A DNA stretch of 64,000 bases from Apus apus (lineage: Eukaryota > Chordata > Aves > Apodiformes > Apodidae): positions 20,728,241 to 20,792,240 of the forward strand of contig NC_067285.1 of assembly GCF_020740795.1 (NCBI RefSeq), read 5' to 3'. A model generated the notes under the pieces. It saw only the letters and a program-made list of their open reading frames with translations, was not told the origin of the DNA and made no database searches. This document shows positions 36,301-51,300 of the stretch, piece after piece. Every line of letters begins with the position of its first letter. The first letter of the stretch is position 1. Made by a program: the position numbers and the translations under genes.

Positions 36301-39300
36301 ATCCCCCTGCTGGAAGCTTTGAACGAACTGAATGCCTCTGGGGGTGATTTCAGCCTTGCATTTTCTCTCTCGCCCTCTTTGCTGCCTGGACGTTGGGCCC
36401 GGCAAAGCAAGCTCTTCTGAACACCCGCTCCATTTTTGAAACTGTTTGTGGTGCTTTGGAGTTTGGCAGGAACAATCCAGCCTGCTATTGTCATTTTCTG
36501 AGCTGGGTCAGAATAAAACTACAAGTGGAAAGAGTCAGGGAAGCTTTCCAGCCATGGAGACTGATCTGTGGCTCTGCATGTTCAGCAGTTTCACAGCTGG
36601 TAACCACATGATTCCTTCTCTCCTTACCTACCTTGCTTTGACATTCAGTGCCCAACATACTGCATGTTTTACTGTGATTTCTCTCTAGGAACATCCCAGA
36701 GAGATGATTGCATCCTGCCATTTTATTAAAGGCCCGCCTTCTCCTTTTCCTCCAAAGACAGTTCAGACCAGAATTTTAAAGTTAGTTTGGGAGACTAAAG
36801 GTATGGATAAGCACTTGGAAAATACTTAATTGTCTTTAATGACTTTGAGTAGCTTTGTCTTCCATCTGCTTTCTTTTTGAACCTGCATAAACTTTTAGCA
36901 CCCGTAGCCTCCTGGGACAAGTATCAGAGCTTAACTGCACTGTCCCTTTATTCTTTTTTTTTATGCACTTGCGAGTCAGTGCATCAAGTGTTGCAGAAGT
37001 TTAGTTTGTCTCCCAGTTTCCATTCTTGTCTCCTTTTAGACCAAAGCTTGCCCTGTGTTGTCTTTGTCTTGGGGAGATTTGGAAGAACACAACTGTTTTT
37101 AATAGCAGAAAACACTCATCTTAATGCAAGCAAATCTCTTCTTTAAGAACTCCAAGATCACACTGGCTGGGGGAAAAGAGAGGCAATGTGAGCGCAGTAG
37201 CAGCCATGCTCTACACCTGGTGGAAGTTGCTTAGTTTTTCTCTGTAATGTGTTTTGCAGCTTTTAGACCACTCGGGTTTGAGGGATAATTTGAATGTGCC
37301 TACTAATTTACTTGCAATGGAGAGGAGATGACCAGAGGAGATTCATGCCATTGCTCCCCCATTGCTTGTTCTCCCCAGGAAAAGTGTTTAACAAATTGTG
37401 GTGGGAGCGGATGGGAGGAAGGATGGACAGTGCTGGAAGGGGATATACTCACCACTGTAGTATCTGGGCATCTTCTAGTACTGGAAGCTTGAAACTCCTG
37501 TTACTTTGTTAAGAGTTTTTGTTGAGAGTTTGTGGCTGAAAGCATGGTTTCAGAAAGCATCTCGTGTTTGTATTTGCCCTGTCAGGAAGGAAATTGTGCC
37601 TTCACTGCTGGACCCCTAAGAAAGGTGATAAATAAGTTCTTCTTTACCCAGTCTCAGCTAAGCATTTGGCCATTGTGTTATGGTTCACAACCTGTCCTGA
37701 TTCTGATGATGCCTGGCAAGCACACAGCGACTGTGCACCTCCTTTGGCTGGTTTATACACAGTGTTCTCTGCTAATGGCAAAAGCATATGTATTTAGTGC
37801 AGTGCATTGTTTTTTCTCTTCAGGGAATTTTTTGGGGTTTATTTATTGCTTCTAGATCTGTGAAGTTCCCTTCTCCTGGAGAAGCTGGTGAATCATGGTA
37901 TAGACAAGTGTGCTCTTCCCTGGGTAAAAAACTAGCTGGATGGCTGGGCCCAGAGAGTTGTGTTAAATGGGCTCAAATCTAGTTGGTAGCTGGTCACTAG
38001 TGGTGTCCCTCAGGGCTCAGTTTTGGGGACAGTTTTTTTCAGTATCTTTATCAATAATCTGGATGAGGGAATCGAGCACACCCTCAGTAAGTTTGCAGAC
38101 AGCACTAGATCAGGTGGGAGTCTGATCTGCTAGAGGGTAGGAAGGCTCTACAGAGGGACCTGGACAAGCTGGATCAGTGGGCCAAGGCCAATTGTATGAG
38201 GTTCAATAAGGCCAAGTACCAGGTCCTGCATTTCAATCACAACAACCCCAGGCAATGCTACAGGCTTGGGGAAGAGTGGCTGGAGAGCTGCCCAGCAAGA
38301 AAAGACCTGGGGGTCCTGGTTGACTGCCCGGTGAATGTGAGCCAGCAGTGGGCCCGGGTGGCCAAGAAGGCCAACAGCATCCTGGCCTGTATCAGGAATA
38401 GCATGGCCAGCAGGAGAAGGGAAATGATCGTGCCCAATGCCCAGCACTGGTGAGGCTGCACCTTGAGTACTGTGTTCAGTTCTGGGCCCCTCACTATAAG
38501 AAGGACATTGAGGTGTTGGAGTGTGTCCAGAGGAGAGCTACCAAGCTGTTGAGGGGTCTGGAGAACAAGTAATACAAGGAGTGGCTGAGGGAACTGGGGC
38601 TATTTAGTCTGAAGAAAAGGAGGCTGAGGGGAGACCTCATTGCTTTCTACAACTACCTGACAGGAGGTTGTAGGGAGGTGGGAGCTGGCCTCTTCTCCCA
38701 AGTAAATAATGATAGAACCAGAGGAAATGGCCTGAAGCTGTGCCAAGGGAGGTTTAGATTGGATATTTGGAAGAATTTCTGTACTGAAAGAGTGGTCAGT
38801 CACTGGCACAGCCAGCCCAGGAGAGTGGTTGAGTCAACATCCTTGGAGGCATTCCAGAAATGTGTAGATATGGCACTTCAGGGCAGGCTCTAGTGGCTGA
38901 GGTTGTGGGTTTTTTTGTGGGTGCTTTTTGGTGGAATGTGTAAATTTTTGGGTTGTGTTTGTATTGCTGGTTGTTTGGGTTTTTTGTGTGTTGATGGTTT
39001 GACTCTGTGATCTCAGAGGTCCTTTCCAACCATGATGATTCTGTGGAAACATCTCCTGTGTGGGTGAAAAGGGGCCAAACAGTAATAACCCCAAATAAAT
39101 ACCTTGATGTGTTTCCCCTTTCCCTTGTTCTCTGACTCATTGTGCCACCACCTGTCGCTGATCTTGTAACCTTTCCTGTACAGTCAGACCTGGTGAGGAG
39201 GCAAAAACAGCCCTAGTATGTGAAGCCATCACCAGGCATAGAGAAACTGGTTCCCCATCTGACGATAACCAGTTACTGTGTGACAGCTGTGCCATGTCCT

Positions 39301-42300
39301 GGGGTAGGGACACCTTTAATGTGAAAGGGTCCTGTACCAATGCCTACCCAGCATTAAATACAAATAAAGTATAAATATCTGTGCTGGATGCAAGCTGACA
39401 GTCTTTCTGTTGCAGTAGTTCCTGCCAGGGATGCAAAAAATTTGTGGATATTTGTACTCTGTTTCCTCCCGGCTGAGTGAAATAAAAATTTTGATTGATA
39501 GATTTACATCCTCCCTCTGTCAGCATTGTAGTTCAACAGTGTCCATCATATCAACATATCTCAGAATTGGTGTGTATCCTGCATGACTATTATCTTTGGA
39601 GTGATTGGATGTGTCTGAAGATTGCAGGGCAGTAACTTCCACATAAATTAATAAAAGGAGGACACAAGGATACTTGTATAGTTGAGTGTGGAGAAGCAGT
39701 TGTCACATGTCAGTTGCCTTGTTCGAAGAATGGCGTGTTGGGAACTGAGTTATGTTGTCTGTACTACCCTAAATATTACATTTCTAAGCTTCCTCAGAGT
39801 CCTAGACATAAATAATACCCCTTTTTACCAGTGGATTTGCCTGGTCTCAGCTCTTCAGTGTCTGTTAGTGAGGGAGCTCTGTCCTATCTTGCAAGTGCTT
39901 GAAGAGTGGATGAAAGTTTGCTCCCCACTGTATTGTAGGTCTGTGTGAAATCTGGAGGGGAATCAGAAGAGTACAGCTTGAAGAGGTAGGCAATGTTGCT
40001 TTGTGGTGGTTTTAATCTTTGTCAAGGTTAATATAAAAATACAGGTGTGTACCATGCAGGGAAGCACTGGCATTTGATGGGTTAAAAGCAATGGTGTTGA
40101 TGTGGTTGCAGAGGGATAACTGACCTGAGGGGGAGCAGATCTGCTGCTGCTGGGTTGTTAAAATAGCTTAATAGCTGGAAACTCTTTTTGATGGGGCCAG
40201 CCCTTCTGGAAAGTGATTGTATTTTGCTTTCCACTGATCCAGAGCTGGCACAGGAGTCCTGCTCCCAGAGAGGGTGAGCTGGGAGCTAATCGCCCTGCTT
40301 ATGCTTTCTGCTAATGGTGGAAGGGAAAGCGGTTTGCTCCAGCTCCCTCAGGCTCTCCTGCTGACCTAATCCCCTGTCCATGGCATCTTTTGGAGGAGGA
40401 GATGCTGAGAAGCAGAAGCCACTAGACCAAATGCCTGAGCACTGAGTCCTCTTTCTGATCCTGTACAAGTGTCCTCCTGCAGTAAACGAGCAACTTCCCA
40501 CTTTTGGTACTTTCCTTTTTTCCAGTGGGACTGGTAACCCTGCTTCCTGCTGATGCCCAGGGGTGCTCATGGCAAGGCCTGTCTTAAGGCTGTGGGAACT
40601 GGAACTAGTTTCTACTTTGCAGTTCTTTGGGCTGGAGTTTTTCCTGACATTGGTCTGCCTGGGCCTGGGAAGTGTTTTCAGAGTCTGAGCCAAAAAAGGG
40701 CTACAATGCTTCAGAGCAACACTAAGACAGGGAGATCTTACTGGCACTGTTAAATCCTGGCAACTGCCTCAAAGCAGCTCTGTCTCCTCTCCCCTTTGCT
40801 CCCTGCTTTTGTCAAACTGCAACCTCCCTCTTCAAAGACAGGCACGCTCCTGACACAAGACTGTTTGCTATCCAGGGGACACAAACTATTGGGGAAAGAA
40901 GTTGTCTTCATGCCTCATGTAAAACATTTTATTACAGCTGGGAAATGTCAAAATTGAAGTTTGCTTTTGCACCTTCAATCCAGCCCTGGTTATGCATTGC
41001 AATAGTAACTAATTATATGGTTGCATGATAGTGCTCCTGGAATGCATTTCCCTGTGGGGTGAAGGGGACTGAGGATGAAAGTGATCCTTTCTCTTCTCTT
41101 GCAGAGCCATCGGAGTTGAGCAAGGATGTTTCACACTGAGTAAGGATGAAAATAGCCTCTCTCTTTTAAACAGCTGAGTGGCATCATTGCAGAACTGATG
41201 CTCTGCATCAGAGTTCCTATGTGGTCTTCAGTGAACTGTGGCAGTCTTTCCAAGGCTCCTTGCTGCCTTTTTGCTTTTCTGGCCATTTGATATGAGAGCA
41301 TGTAGATAACTTCCAAAAGTGCCAAGTACTTGCTGCTGCAAAGGAGGGAGTGGAGCTCTGACACAGACAGGGCTAGGCTAATGCACAGGGTGCAGCTGGG
41401 GTGTTTCAGAGACAGCAGAAATGGTTATGGTGTGTATTTATATGGATGTATATTTAATGTAACCTTGTGAATGTTTGTAAAGGCCTGGGAGGAATAACTC
41501 TGAGACATACTCTGTTTTCAGGACAAAGCTGGCACGAGAAGCATGGGCATACTGAAGTGGAAGACTATCCACTGCCTAAGGAGGGCTGAGCAGCTGCTCT
41601 CTAAGCCAGTCATGTCCACTGACACTGCAGTCGTGGCCACTTTATTCTGGCTTCAGTATGGGCTGCTGCTAAGGTAGAGTCTTACCTCCCATCTTTCCTT
41701 CTCTCAGTATAGGTGAGCTGTGGGAACTGCTCACAAAGAGGGACTGACCTTGGATAAGAAAAAGCTTTTTTACACCAAGTTGTTTTTTACTGTTTTGCTT
41801 TTCAGTCCTGTGAATGCTTGTGATAGCACAAGAGAGGCCATAGGAACAAGTGCCTGGGAAAGAGGGGAGAAAAGAGAAAATCAGCTGCCTGTACGAGTGT
41901 AAACCACTAATTCTGCAAGCAGCATGCATAGTGAGGTGGTATTTCTGTTGTGCAGGTGCTTATCACATTCTGTTTGCTTCTCCGGACAGTCAGAGCTGTA
42001 GGTAATCTTCACTGAGACATCCTCCAGTTTCCATGAAGTTTTAGGAGATTTTATGTGTTAGTGATCAAATGTAACTGGAAAGCACTAAGAATGAGTTAGC
42101 AGTTTATGGAAGTGTGGGAGGTAAGGACCATATTTGCATATGCATGAAGCATGAGCCTTGTTGAATGTAATTTTCTGCTGGATGCTTTAAGCCAGTCTTG
42201 CTGCATGAGGGGACAGAGCTGAGTTTAGCTGGCCTCTCTTTTTGGCCTTCCATAGGAGGTGAAGGATTCATAGTGCAGCCTTCAAATTACATAGCTCTAT

Positions 42301-45300
42301 AGTTTTGTGCTGGCTCTTCACATCTGCAGTGAGGTGGTACAGTGCTGAATGCCAGGAAGGGCCTTTAAACAGCAAACAGCTTCCACCTGAAGTCAGAGCT
42401 TCCTCCTGACTTCAGAACTTCTGATTCCAGTCTAGAGCTGGGTCTACTAGCAATTATGTTTTGTATGAATTCCACCACCTTGCTTTTGAAGATGGCAGTA
42501 TGTTGATTTTCCTTATGTACTCAATCTGCAGTGCAAGGATTTCTGTTCATGAGAAGACTTGTGTGTTCTGCAGTGATATCTCCAAAACCTACCTCTTACT
42601 GAGAGGAGACAGCCTGTGACAGAAAGCCTGGATTCTTAGCACTCTCTGAGGACAGCTTTCCATTATTGCAGCCTCATACTTGCATGTCCTCCAGGCTTCC
42701 TGCAGAGTTCAGGGCATGAAGTAACTCCTGTAATTTGCACCCACGGGAAGAGGCTTAACTGGAGAGGACCCTGCAGTAACAGTGGCGGAAGCAGAGGTGG
42801 CTGCTGTTAGCATGCTGAATCACACAGCGTTTTCATTCATTCCAGCTGCTTAACAGGATTACATGAGGAGTGGCTTCTGCCTGCAGGCATTTAGTGTCTA
42901 TGGAAATCTGCAGCTGTCTGTATCGGTTATGTCTAAATCCAATGCCTCCCCTTTTTGCATAGGAATTTATGAATGACAGAAACCATGTGAATCAATTGTG
43001 TGAGTAATTTGTCATGTGCTTCACCCTACATCAGATTTGAGGAGAACTTTCAGTTAACTGTGTCTGTGGTCCCTGATAGCTTCCCCAAAGAGGGAGGAGA
43101 ATACTTTGGGATGGACACTAGGTGTAGGAGCAAGATAGCTCTGGTGTATGTGAATCCCCTTGCCCTGGGCCATGGGAAACAGCCCAGTGTGTATGTGAGG
43201 GTGTAGCTGAATGCTCTTATCTTCTGCTTGGTGTGACTGCCCTTCCTGTAACATGCCTGCCTTGTGAAGTGGCAAGGACTTGAAATCTTTCAGCCTCAAG
43301 AGAGGGAAGGTAACTCCAGCACCTTGGTGCTGGCCAGCAGCAGATGGTCTACTAATGGTGGAGCACTTGGATGGGGAGCTGGGACATCCAGCTCTACCTT
43401 GGATTCCGTGACTGAAAATACTTCACTTCTCTGAGACAGGCTGAGGAATGTATCTTTGGGTGGCTCTTAGGGACACCTGTTTGGTGCCTGCTTCAGCAAA
43501 CTTTGTTTAAAGAGATGAGGTGGGTTTTACTGTACAAGGCCTGTTCCAGTAGGTACAGATTCTGCACTGTGCTTTCTTGGAGTGCAAATATAATTGACGT
43601 TATTGATAAGGAAAATAGTGGTACCTGTGAAACTTCCCCTTTAAATTTTTAAATCCTAGTAATAGCCTCCTCTGCATTTCCATTTTCTGCTTCTCTGGCT
43701 AGATCTACCTTTTGGAGAGTAGAACCCTTGAGTGAAGGCCTTACCTGTCTGTCTTCTCAATTCTCCCTTCTACCCAGCTACAGACTGTTAGTTTGGACAT
43801 GGTTTAGCTGTAATATGGCAAATGATCTGTTGCCAGGCTGAAACTGAGCAGAAAGCCACAATGGGTACATTAAAAGTGAGATGCTGATTTCAAATGGCAC
43901 ACCAAATGTGGAAACATGAAAAATATAGCTTACATGGAGCCCCAGAGCTTAATTTGTTGTTTGAAGAATTCTCATAGCTACAGCCTGCTGTCTGATGTCC
44001 ATGTCTGGATGAGGATTGAGCAAAAAGCATGCCTGTCTTAGGAGTAAAAAACTTCTCTGGAACCAGGAGCAAGAGGTGCTGTACTGCCTGACCTGATAGA
44101 TCATCTTTGTGTTTTGAGGTGTTCATTACAGGTCTTGCCCAAAGTCTGCTGACTGTGGTCCACAAAGCATGTTGCTGTGGTGGCATGATCCCAGGAGGAG
44201 GCAGCGTTTGGACCGGCCAGCAGCATCTGACTGCGGAAGGAGCTGGGGAAGCCCAGGCAGACCTGGGAACAAAGGAGCTGTTGCTCTGAGCTGCATGATG
44301 GAACTTTTCTCTGTGGAAGCCAGACAAGCTCCCCATTTATTTGCAAGTAGCATTTGGTCACAGTTTTTTGGCAACATATGGGAACTGTTTAAATTAGCTG
44401 TATGAGCCATACATGAAACAGATGCATATTCTTAACTGAGCTTTGTCATTGATGTTTGAGCAAGTGAAGAGTGCAGCTGGCTTGCTTGGGAAGTGGGAAG
44501 CATGTCCTCACCCAGATGTAGTTAAGTGCTTGAAGTGGAGAACCAGGATGTTACAGGATGCGTGTCGATTAAGACTAACTTCTCATGGGCACCTACTGCA
44601 TAAATAAGATTAATGGGTGTACTGACACTTAACCCAACATTGCTTTTGTGATTTCTCACTTCTGGTGCAGGGTTAGTTGTGTCAACAGAGCTAGATGCTC
44701 ACTGTGGTATGTATGGCAGGGGCAATAAAATGGCCTTGAATACTGAGATCATTGACTTTGTATGTGCTAACTGGAAGGGGATAGACCAAGGTAGGAGTTG
44801 CTGAGATGGCAGCAATTAATGCTGAGGATGTTGGGGTGGCTGAGTTTAGCTGATGTGGGGCAGTAAAACTGAAAGATAAGAATGAGGAGTTTCTGGCAGT
44901 GGGCTTCAGAAGAGGGTGAGGAAGCAGTGAAAGCAGAGTGATGGGAGAAGTGCTGATAGGGCTGATTGGAAAGGAAGAGATTTTGGGACATCAGAAGGAA
45001 CCACCTGAAGTAAGGCCATAGCAGGAGGCAAATCTCTCCTATGAGGGCAGCAGTGTGATTTTTGTGTGCTGCACAGGGATGTCTGCACAGTGCAGTGTTC
45101 ACATAGGGGTGTGCTGCTGGCAGTCTGGTAATGCTCATCATCACACAGCAGACTTGAAGAGTGTCTACTGGGATGGGCTGGCTGGCTGGGTCCTCTGCCA
45201 TGTGTGTCTACAGGTGCAAATCCAGAGAGGTATTTCAACAAGCTGCTGACAAGGCTTATGAGCTGCAGAAGGAGAAGTAGGAGATCCTGTTTATTCTATA

Positions 45301-48300
45301 CAAATGGTTAGAAAAGGTAATCCCTGTTTTTTCAGGCTTTCTTGTAGGATTTTAAAACAAGCATGGAATGACCAAAGGGAATGGGGTTGTTTAAGGTGGC
45401 TCTAGCAGTCTCCTTGAGCCAATTATCTTTGCAGTAGCCTGTGCTCTGGGCTGTGTTGTGCTGAGCTAGGAGCACAGTTCCCACCTGGGGCATATCTGCA
45501 TCCTGCAGGATTGTCCCTGTCTGGAAAAGCCACCTCTTTGGATTACATGGCACTAGAAGTCAGATTTCAGTGACAAAGATGAGCTACTTGGCAAACACCT
45601 GTTTCTGGTCAAGTTGGTGGTATGGGGAGCTTCCCTGAGGTGCATAGTGCAGGTGCTAGTGCCCCTTCTTGGACACTGATGGGCTGAGCCCTTCCACAGG
45701 CTGGTGGGCACCAGCAGCCCCTGAGCAGAGGAGATTCCCTTTGCTGTCATGTTGAAGGCTTCAAATGTAAAACCAATGTGGTTTCAAGCTTAACAGGTGA
45801 ACCTAGCGGCTGCTTGTGATGAAAACTACTGATGATGAACCTGGGTCAAACATCTCTTGAGATGCATTTTAATATTTCCTCATATTTTGTTTTGCTCATA
45901 TGTTTCTTTGAACCATTTTTGCCCGTGGCGAGACTTGCCCGGAAGCATCCCTGTCACAGGCGTTACTCTAGTAATGTTTTGCGTCCTGCAGGGGGTGGAG
46001 CGCTTCGTTTTGCAAGATTATTTTTAACTCCTAAATAGTTCTGGCAAGGCCAGTCCAGGATGGTGGCTGGATTCTTTGCAAGGAAGGGCTGTGCTCCACT
46101 GCCAGGGTGAGTGATTTTCAATCCTTGTGCTTGGGGTGCTGCTGGAATTTTCCATTCGTAAAGTTGGATTTTTAGAGGGAAGAGGGGAGGAAAGGAGAGA
46201 AAATCTGGAAGTCTCATTTTGTTGTGTGTTTGGGTTTGTGCTTTGTTTTGTTTTTGTTGGGAGGGGAAAAATACTTTTTTGTTTTTTGCCCCTTATCAAC
46301 ACAACATAAATGCAATGTTGCAGACTGCATCACAGCTCAGCATGTGCCTGGGCTGGTGCTGGTGCCAACCTGCTTCCTCCTTGGTTATTCTCCCAAACTT
46401 GTGTTGCCTGCTACTTTCCTGTGTTATGCTGTGAGACACGCTCACCTGCCTCCTCTGCTATCACCTGTGGGGTGCTGAGCCTTTCATTCTTTGGAGTGAG
46501 CTCTGTGGTCACTGCTGGTTTGCAGAGCAGGAATGTGGCATTAGCCCAGTTTCTGAGCTCTCATGCAAAGATGGCACTTTTTTTTTCTTTTTCTTTTTTT
46601 TTTTCCTGTTTTGCTGGGACATCTATACCTGGCTTAGGGCACAAACCCCACTATAATCTGGGAGTGCCTTTGGTTACATCCCATGCCCCCACCGCAGCAT
46701 TCCATGCTGCAGCCACTCTGGCTGCTAATCTCATTCTGATCTCTTCATTGTTTTGTTTTTGGCAACTCCAATTCCCCACCCAGGCCTGAGAATTTAACAT
46801 CAGCACATTTGCATGACTGATCAGATTTGTCTCGCTTCTATAATGACATTGTTTCTATGGAGAATTAATGGATTCTCACGTTGTATTTTTAATGGCTGAA
46901 ACCACCCCCCTGATACCCTCCTGTCCCTGAGCACTCGGAGGGGAAGTCTGTAAACAGCCCAAATTAGCTGTCCTCCTGAAATAGCTCCCATTTCTTTCCT
47001 GCCTTCTGTCCATTTCTTTTCTCTCTTCCAACAGGGCTGCAACACTCCTCTCCTGGTGTTGGTGGATAAAGAATGAGTAAACTAAGCCTATGTTTTCTTT
47101 CCTTGTCTAGTTCTTGAATAGATGTCATCTGTCATGAACTACCCCCTTTTATCCAGGACCATGCGGTTTTAAATTGTCAGTCTTAAAGTATGCTCCAAGC
47201 AGGCCTGGGTTGCTGCCTTCTTTTTTTGAGGATGCATCTCAGTTAATGGCTCTGCTTCTGTTCACTTTTGCCGTGATCCAGTTTCTTGTGTGAGTGGGCA
47301 GGTGGCCAGTGAGTTTCCTACCCGTCTGCTTGGCGTCACCCCTTCCCCTGCTGCAATGCTTGGGGTGAGAACAGTGAGGTTTTGACACCTAGTGTGTCAG
47401 GCCACCTGAAGGAAGAACATCTCTCCCAAAATGATGCAATTAAATAAGCTGTAATGGTTCACTTTGTGTTGTAGGTACGGCTGGTGAAATGCCCTCAGTT
47501 GGAGGGACAGTTCTTAGCCACTGAAGCATTCCAAGCGAACTTCAGGTTTAGAGCAGTTTTAGCTGTAAATTTTCTTCTGCCATCTGTAAGATGGCACCCT
47601 TATTATTCCTCAACTTAATTTTGAGGAATAAAATTAAGAGCAAGTTCAATTGTATGGGAATTACCTGAGGAGAAAATCTGACCTGGATTGTCTCTTCCTG
47701 GAAGACTGAAGCTGGTGGCCAGAAAGCTCAGAAAGTGTCTCTTGTGGGTCTCCTAACCCATGGAACCAAGAAAAATAGTGTTGAACAAGGACCTAAATGA
47801 TTGAGACAGAAACTGCTGGTAGCTGGTTCCTGTGCCTGTCCTTGAAGTGATACTTGAGTGACCAGGTGATTCCTAACAGCCCCCAGCCTTAAATGGCTGA
47901 CTGCTGAAAACCAGGGCCAGTGTTCCCCACAAGGTGACGGTCCAGTCCTAGACTTGGCTTGTGCACTGGGCTGTGCTTGCTGCTGAAGATCTTGCTTTCA
48001 GCCTCCCAAGCCCAAGGTGAAGTGGTGTCTCTTGCTGAGGGTAGGTAGAATTATTGGGGAGCTCAACTGAGCTTTGTGTTTCTACTTTCTTATATCTGGA
48101 GCACAAGACCTGCCTGGTATCTCAGCCAGGAGGTTGTGTTTGCAAGCAGAACAAGCTTTGAATTAGTGCTTTGGTAATTGAGATGCACTACTACAAATGG
48201 TGGACAGGAAACTATGGGGACCTGATTGCTTAGTTACTGAGGACAAAAACATTGCAAATTTTATTAGGCAAAAATGCTGAAGGTATGGAGATAAGGTGGT

Positions 48301-51300
48301 TGCTTTGAATTCTTGTGGTGAGTGGAGAAAAGGGGCAGGAGAGAATCCTCTCTGTGCTGACAGAGGCTGGACTGGAGCAATCAGCTGTGCAAAGTGTTAC
48401 TTTCCTGGATGCAGTTGTTGCTTGGGGCTTTGGATTATATTAGCATGGAAAAAATGCCTCTGAGTGAAGGGCCACAAATCATAGCCAGGCCAATAGGGAA
48501 GGAAAGAGGACTATAAAACAGGAAATCAATTTAATACTCAGTGGGTGTTTGCAGCGTGCTCACCCTTCCTTCAAATTGCCAAAAGAAAGATTAATTAAAG
48601 TTATATTGAGCAGCAAAAATGATGGAGGGTGTGAGATGGGGCTTGCATGTTACAGCTTTCTCCATAATTAGTTGACAAAGGCATTCTTGGATTTCATTAC
48701 CCAGAACCTTGCCATCTCCTGTTCTTAAAGGGCAGCAGAAGCAATGCTGGACTTCCAAGCCAGAGTTTCTGCCTTGCAGATTGAGCTTCATGGGCATTTG
48801 GGGAAGGTGCTGCCACTGTCTAGTGATACCTGCTACTTAAGAGTCCTGTCACTTATGATCAGACCATAAAATGCTTTTATCTACTTGTGGTTTTGTTTCC
48901 TGGTTCCCACTTATGCTGAAGTTGAGAGCTGTATGCACTGCAAAGTGGAGGTATTTGCAGGGGATAGAGGTAGCTGGAGGCTAGGTCTCTCATCTCCATC
49001 TGCTGCCTTTATGTAATCAGAATAACTTTTGAACAGGGTGTGACAAAAAGCCATTGGAGGAAAGGCTTGTCTGGATCATTTGCTAACTGCCAAACAGGGG
49101 GAGATTTCTATGTAGCTCCCCTTTCCCTGCATCCTGATTAAACTGCCATCTGTGTCCCTTCTGTACCTTTGATGAAAAGCTGCACCTGATCAGTGCTATC
49201 TTTGTGAGAAGCTTTTCCTGCTTCCATCAGCTGCTTTTGGGGACTATTGTGTATTATGTTCCCTTTACCTCTGTGGGGTAGGCTTTGGAGACAGAAAGGC
49301 TTTGCCTTTGCAATGGCGTTTTAGAAGCCAACTCCTGTAAGCTGAGATGCAGCTTCACCTGCCAGGTTCTAACTATCTGTGACTAGACCATTTCCTACCC
49401 ACTTTTCCCTTTAAGATCTTCACTTGGTTTGATGCCAGAGCTTTCCTTAAATCTGGAGGAATATGAAGCTTTCTGCTATTGTCCTTCTGAAAAGGAGCTG
49501 TGGCAGTCCTCTCTAAAGGTGTTTAAACACTCTGCAGTGCAAGAAGGAATTTCTATGTACCATGCTGTTATAACGGGAAACCTCTGCCGTCTGCCCAGTG
49601 GTCCAAGGTCTGGCAATCCTGTAAGTTTTTTTCCTCTCTGGATTTCCATAATAAATTACTGAATATGCTCACTAGTTCAGGGCTGGGAGATGTAGAGCAG
49701 GCTGAAGATCTGGATTAATTGGATGCAGCAGCTTTAGTCTTTATTGGAAATATGAGTACCATGGCCATGCCTGACTTCTGTTTGTTGTGCACTATTGCTG
49801 CAGTGCCTGAGAGTGCCTGGCTGTGGGGAACTGCAGGAAAGAATTTTTGTTTTAAAAATATGTATACTTATAACAGCCTCTTGATGCAAGACTGGCACTA
49901 GATGTTCCTAAAATCAATAGTAATTGTTTGGGGTGAGAAGAGGAGAAAGTGATTGCAGCTTAATGCAACTGCTGGGTTTGGCATTTCTTAAACTATCTGG
50001 GACAGCAGAAATAATGGAAATAATGGTTGAATTAGTTACATTAAGTGGGAAAAGGGTTTGGCTTTTGGATTGTTTTGTTTTTTGGCAAGGGTATCTTGCC
50101 AGGCTCTTGGCTTAAAAAGAAGATACCAGGTCTGTTCTGAGTCATCACTGGCTTTTCCTCTATGTGGCTCTGAATTCTGTAACTTGGAGAGCAAACAGAC
50201 CTATGAATGTTAACTCTGTTTGAAAGCTCTCTGCACTCTCCTACAGGTTAGGAAGGTGTCAATAAGCTGCTTGGCTTACTGATACAGGTAGCTAAAGATG
50301 ATATATGTGTGCTTTCTCATCATCCCTGGGTTCTCTATTAAGAGAGTACTGCTTCATTGTCCACTAGCTCACTTGCCTGGGAGTGATGTTTCCAGGTGAA
50401 TTTCTCTGCCTGTGGGGTGGCTCTGTGTGTGTCTGTCTGTGTTACGGGGTAGAGATCAAAGTGCTTAGGTTTGTGCATCCATGATAGCTTCTTCCTAAAG
50501 TCTGCTGACTGCCTATGATTAAATTGTGATGAAGAGGCCTTCTGCAGACTGCATACAGCTTTCAGGGAGACAGCCAAAGGCCTGTCTCTTACCAGCATTG
50601 CCATGGGACATGCAGTGTTACCTAAAGCTCTAAATAGAGAGAGTAAAAATGTTATGAAGCTCACGTAGTTCAATTTATTTTGCATGGAAACAGGAGGGGT
50701 TAAGTCAGTCCCTTGGGTTTACACACTGCATTACATAGGAATAGTATCCTTACCCTGTAAGGTCGTCTGAGGCACTGGGCATCAGGCATCCCCCTGCAGT
50801 GCTTTCTTATGAAGAGGCAGGTGTTTAACCATTTAAAAACCCGTAGAGGGAGCTGCTTTGCTGCCTGTAGCATGAATTTCCAACTCTGTGTTCACATATG
50901 CCCTCCTCTGTTCCTCATTGTACCAGGAATGGATTCATAGATCACTGGACTGAAGTGACTGCCATGTTGATGTGGAAAAGGTGAAGAGCTTGAGTGAAGA
51001 AGGAACCAGCCAGAGTTATGAATATTTAAATGAAAATATCTTTCTTCTAACAGAATGATGGCAGGCACTATAATCTATGCCACTGAATTGTTTGTTTCTT
51101 GCTTAAAATAACATGGCATTCAGCCATGTACTGCTCCTTAAAGCTGGTCACTGCATAGGCTCGCATGGATGTTTGCAGCTTTGGACAAACTCAAGCCTGA
51201 AGTATATCTTTGTTTCTGCATCATCGCCTTCCAAAAAAGGGAATTAATTGAACATTAATTGGAATTTCTGGCCTAACTCAGTCTCCTGCAGATAACTTCT

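Noticed and set aside
40286..40747. 153-codon minus-strand frame in TLL2 intron 1
   Set aside because: Composition is driven by local GC. No motif, start context or neighbouring exon supports it.
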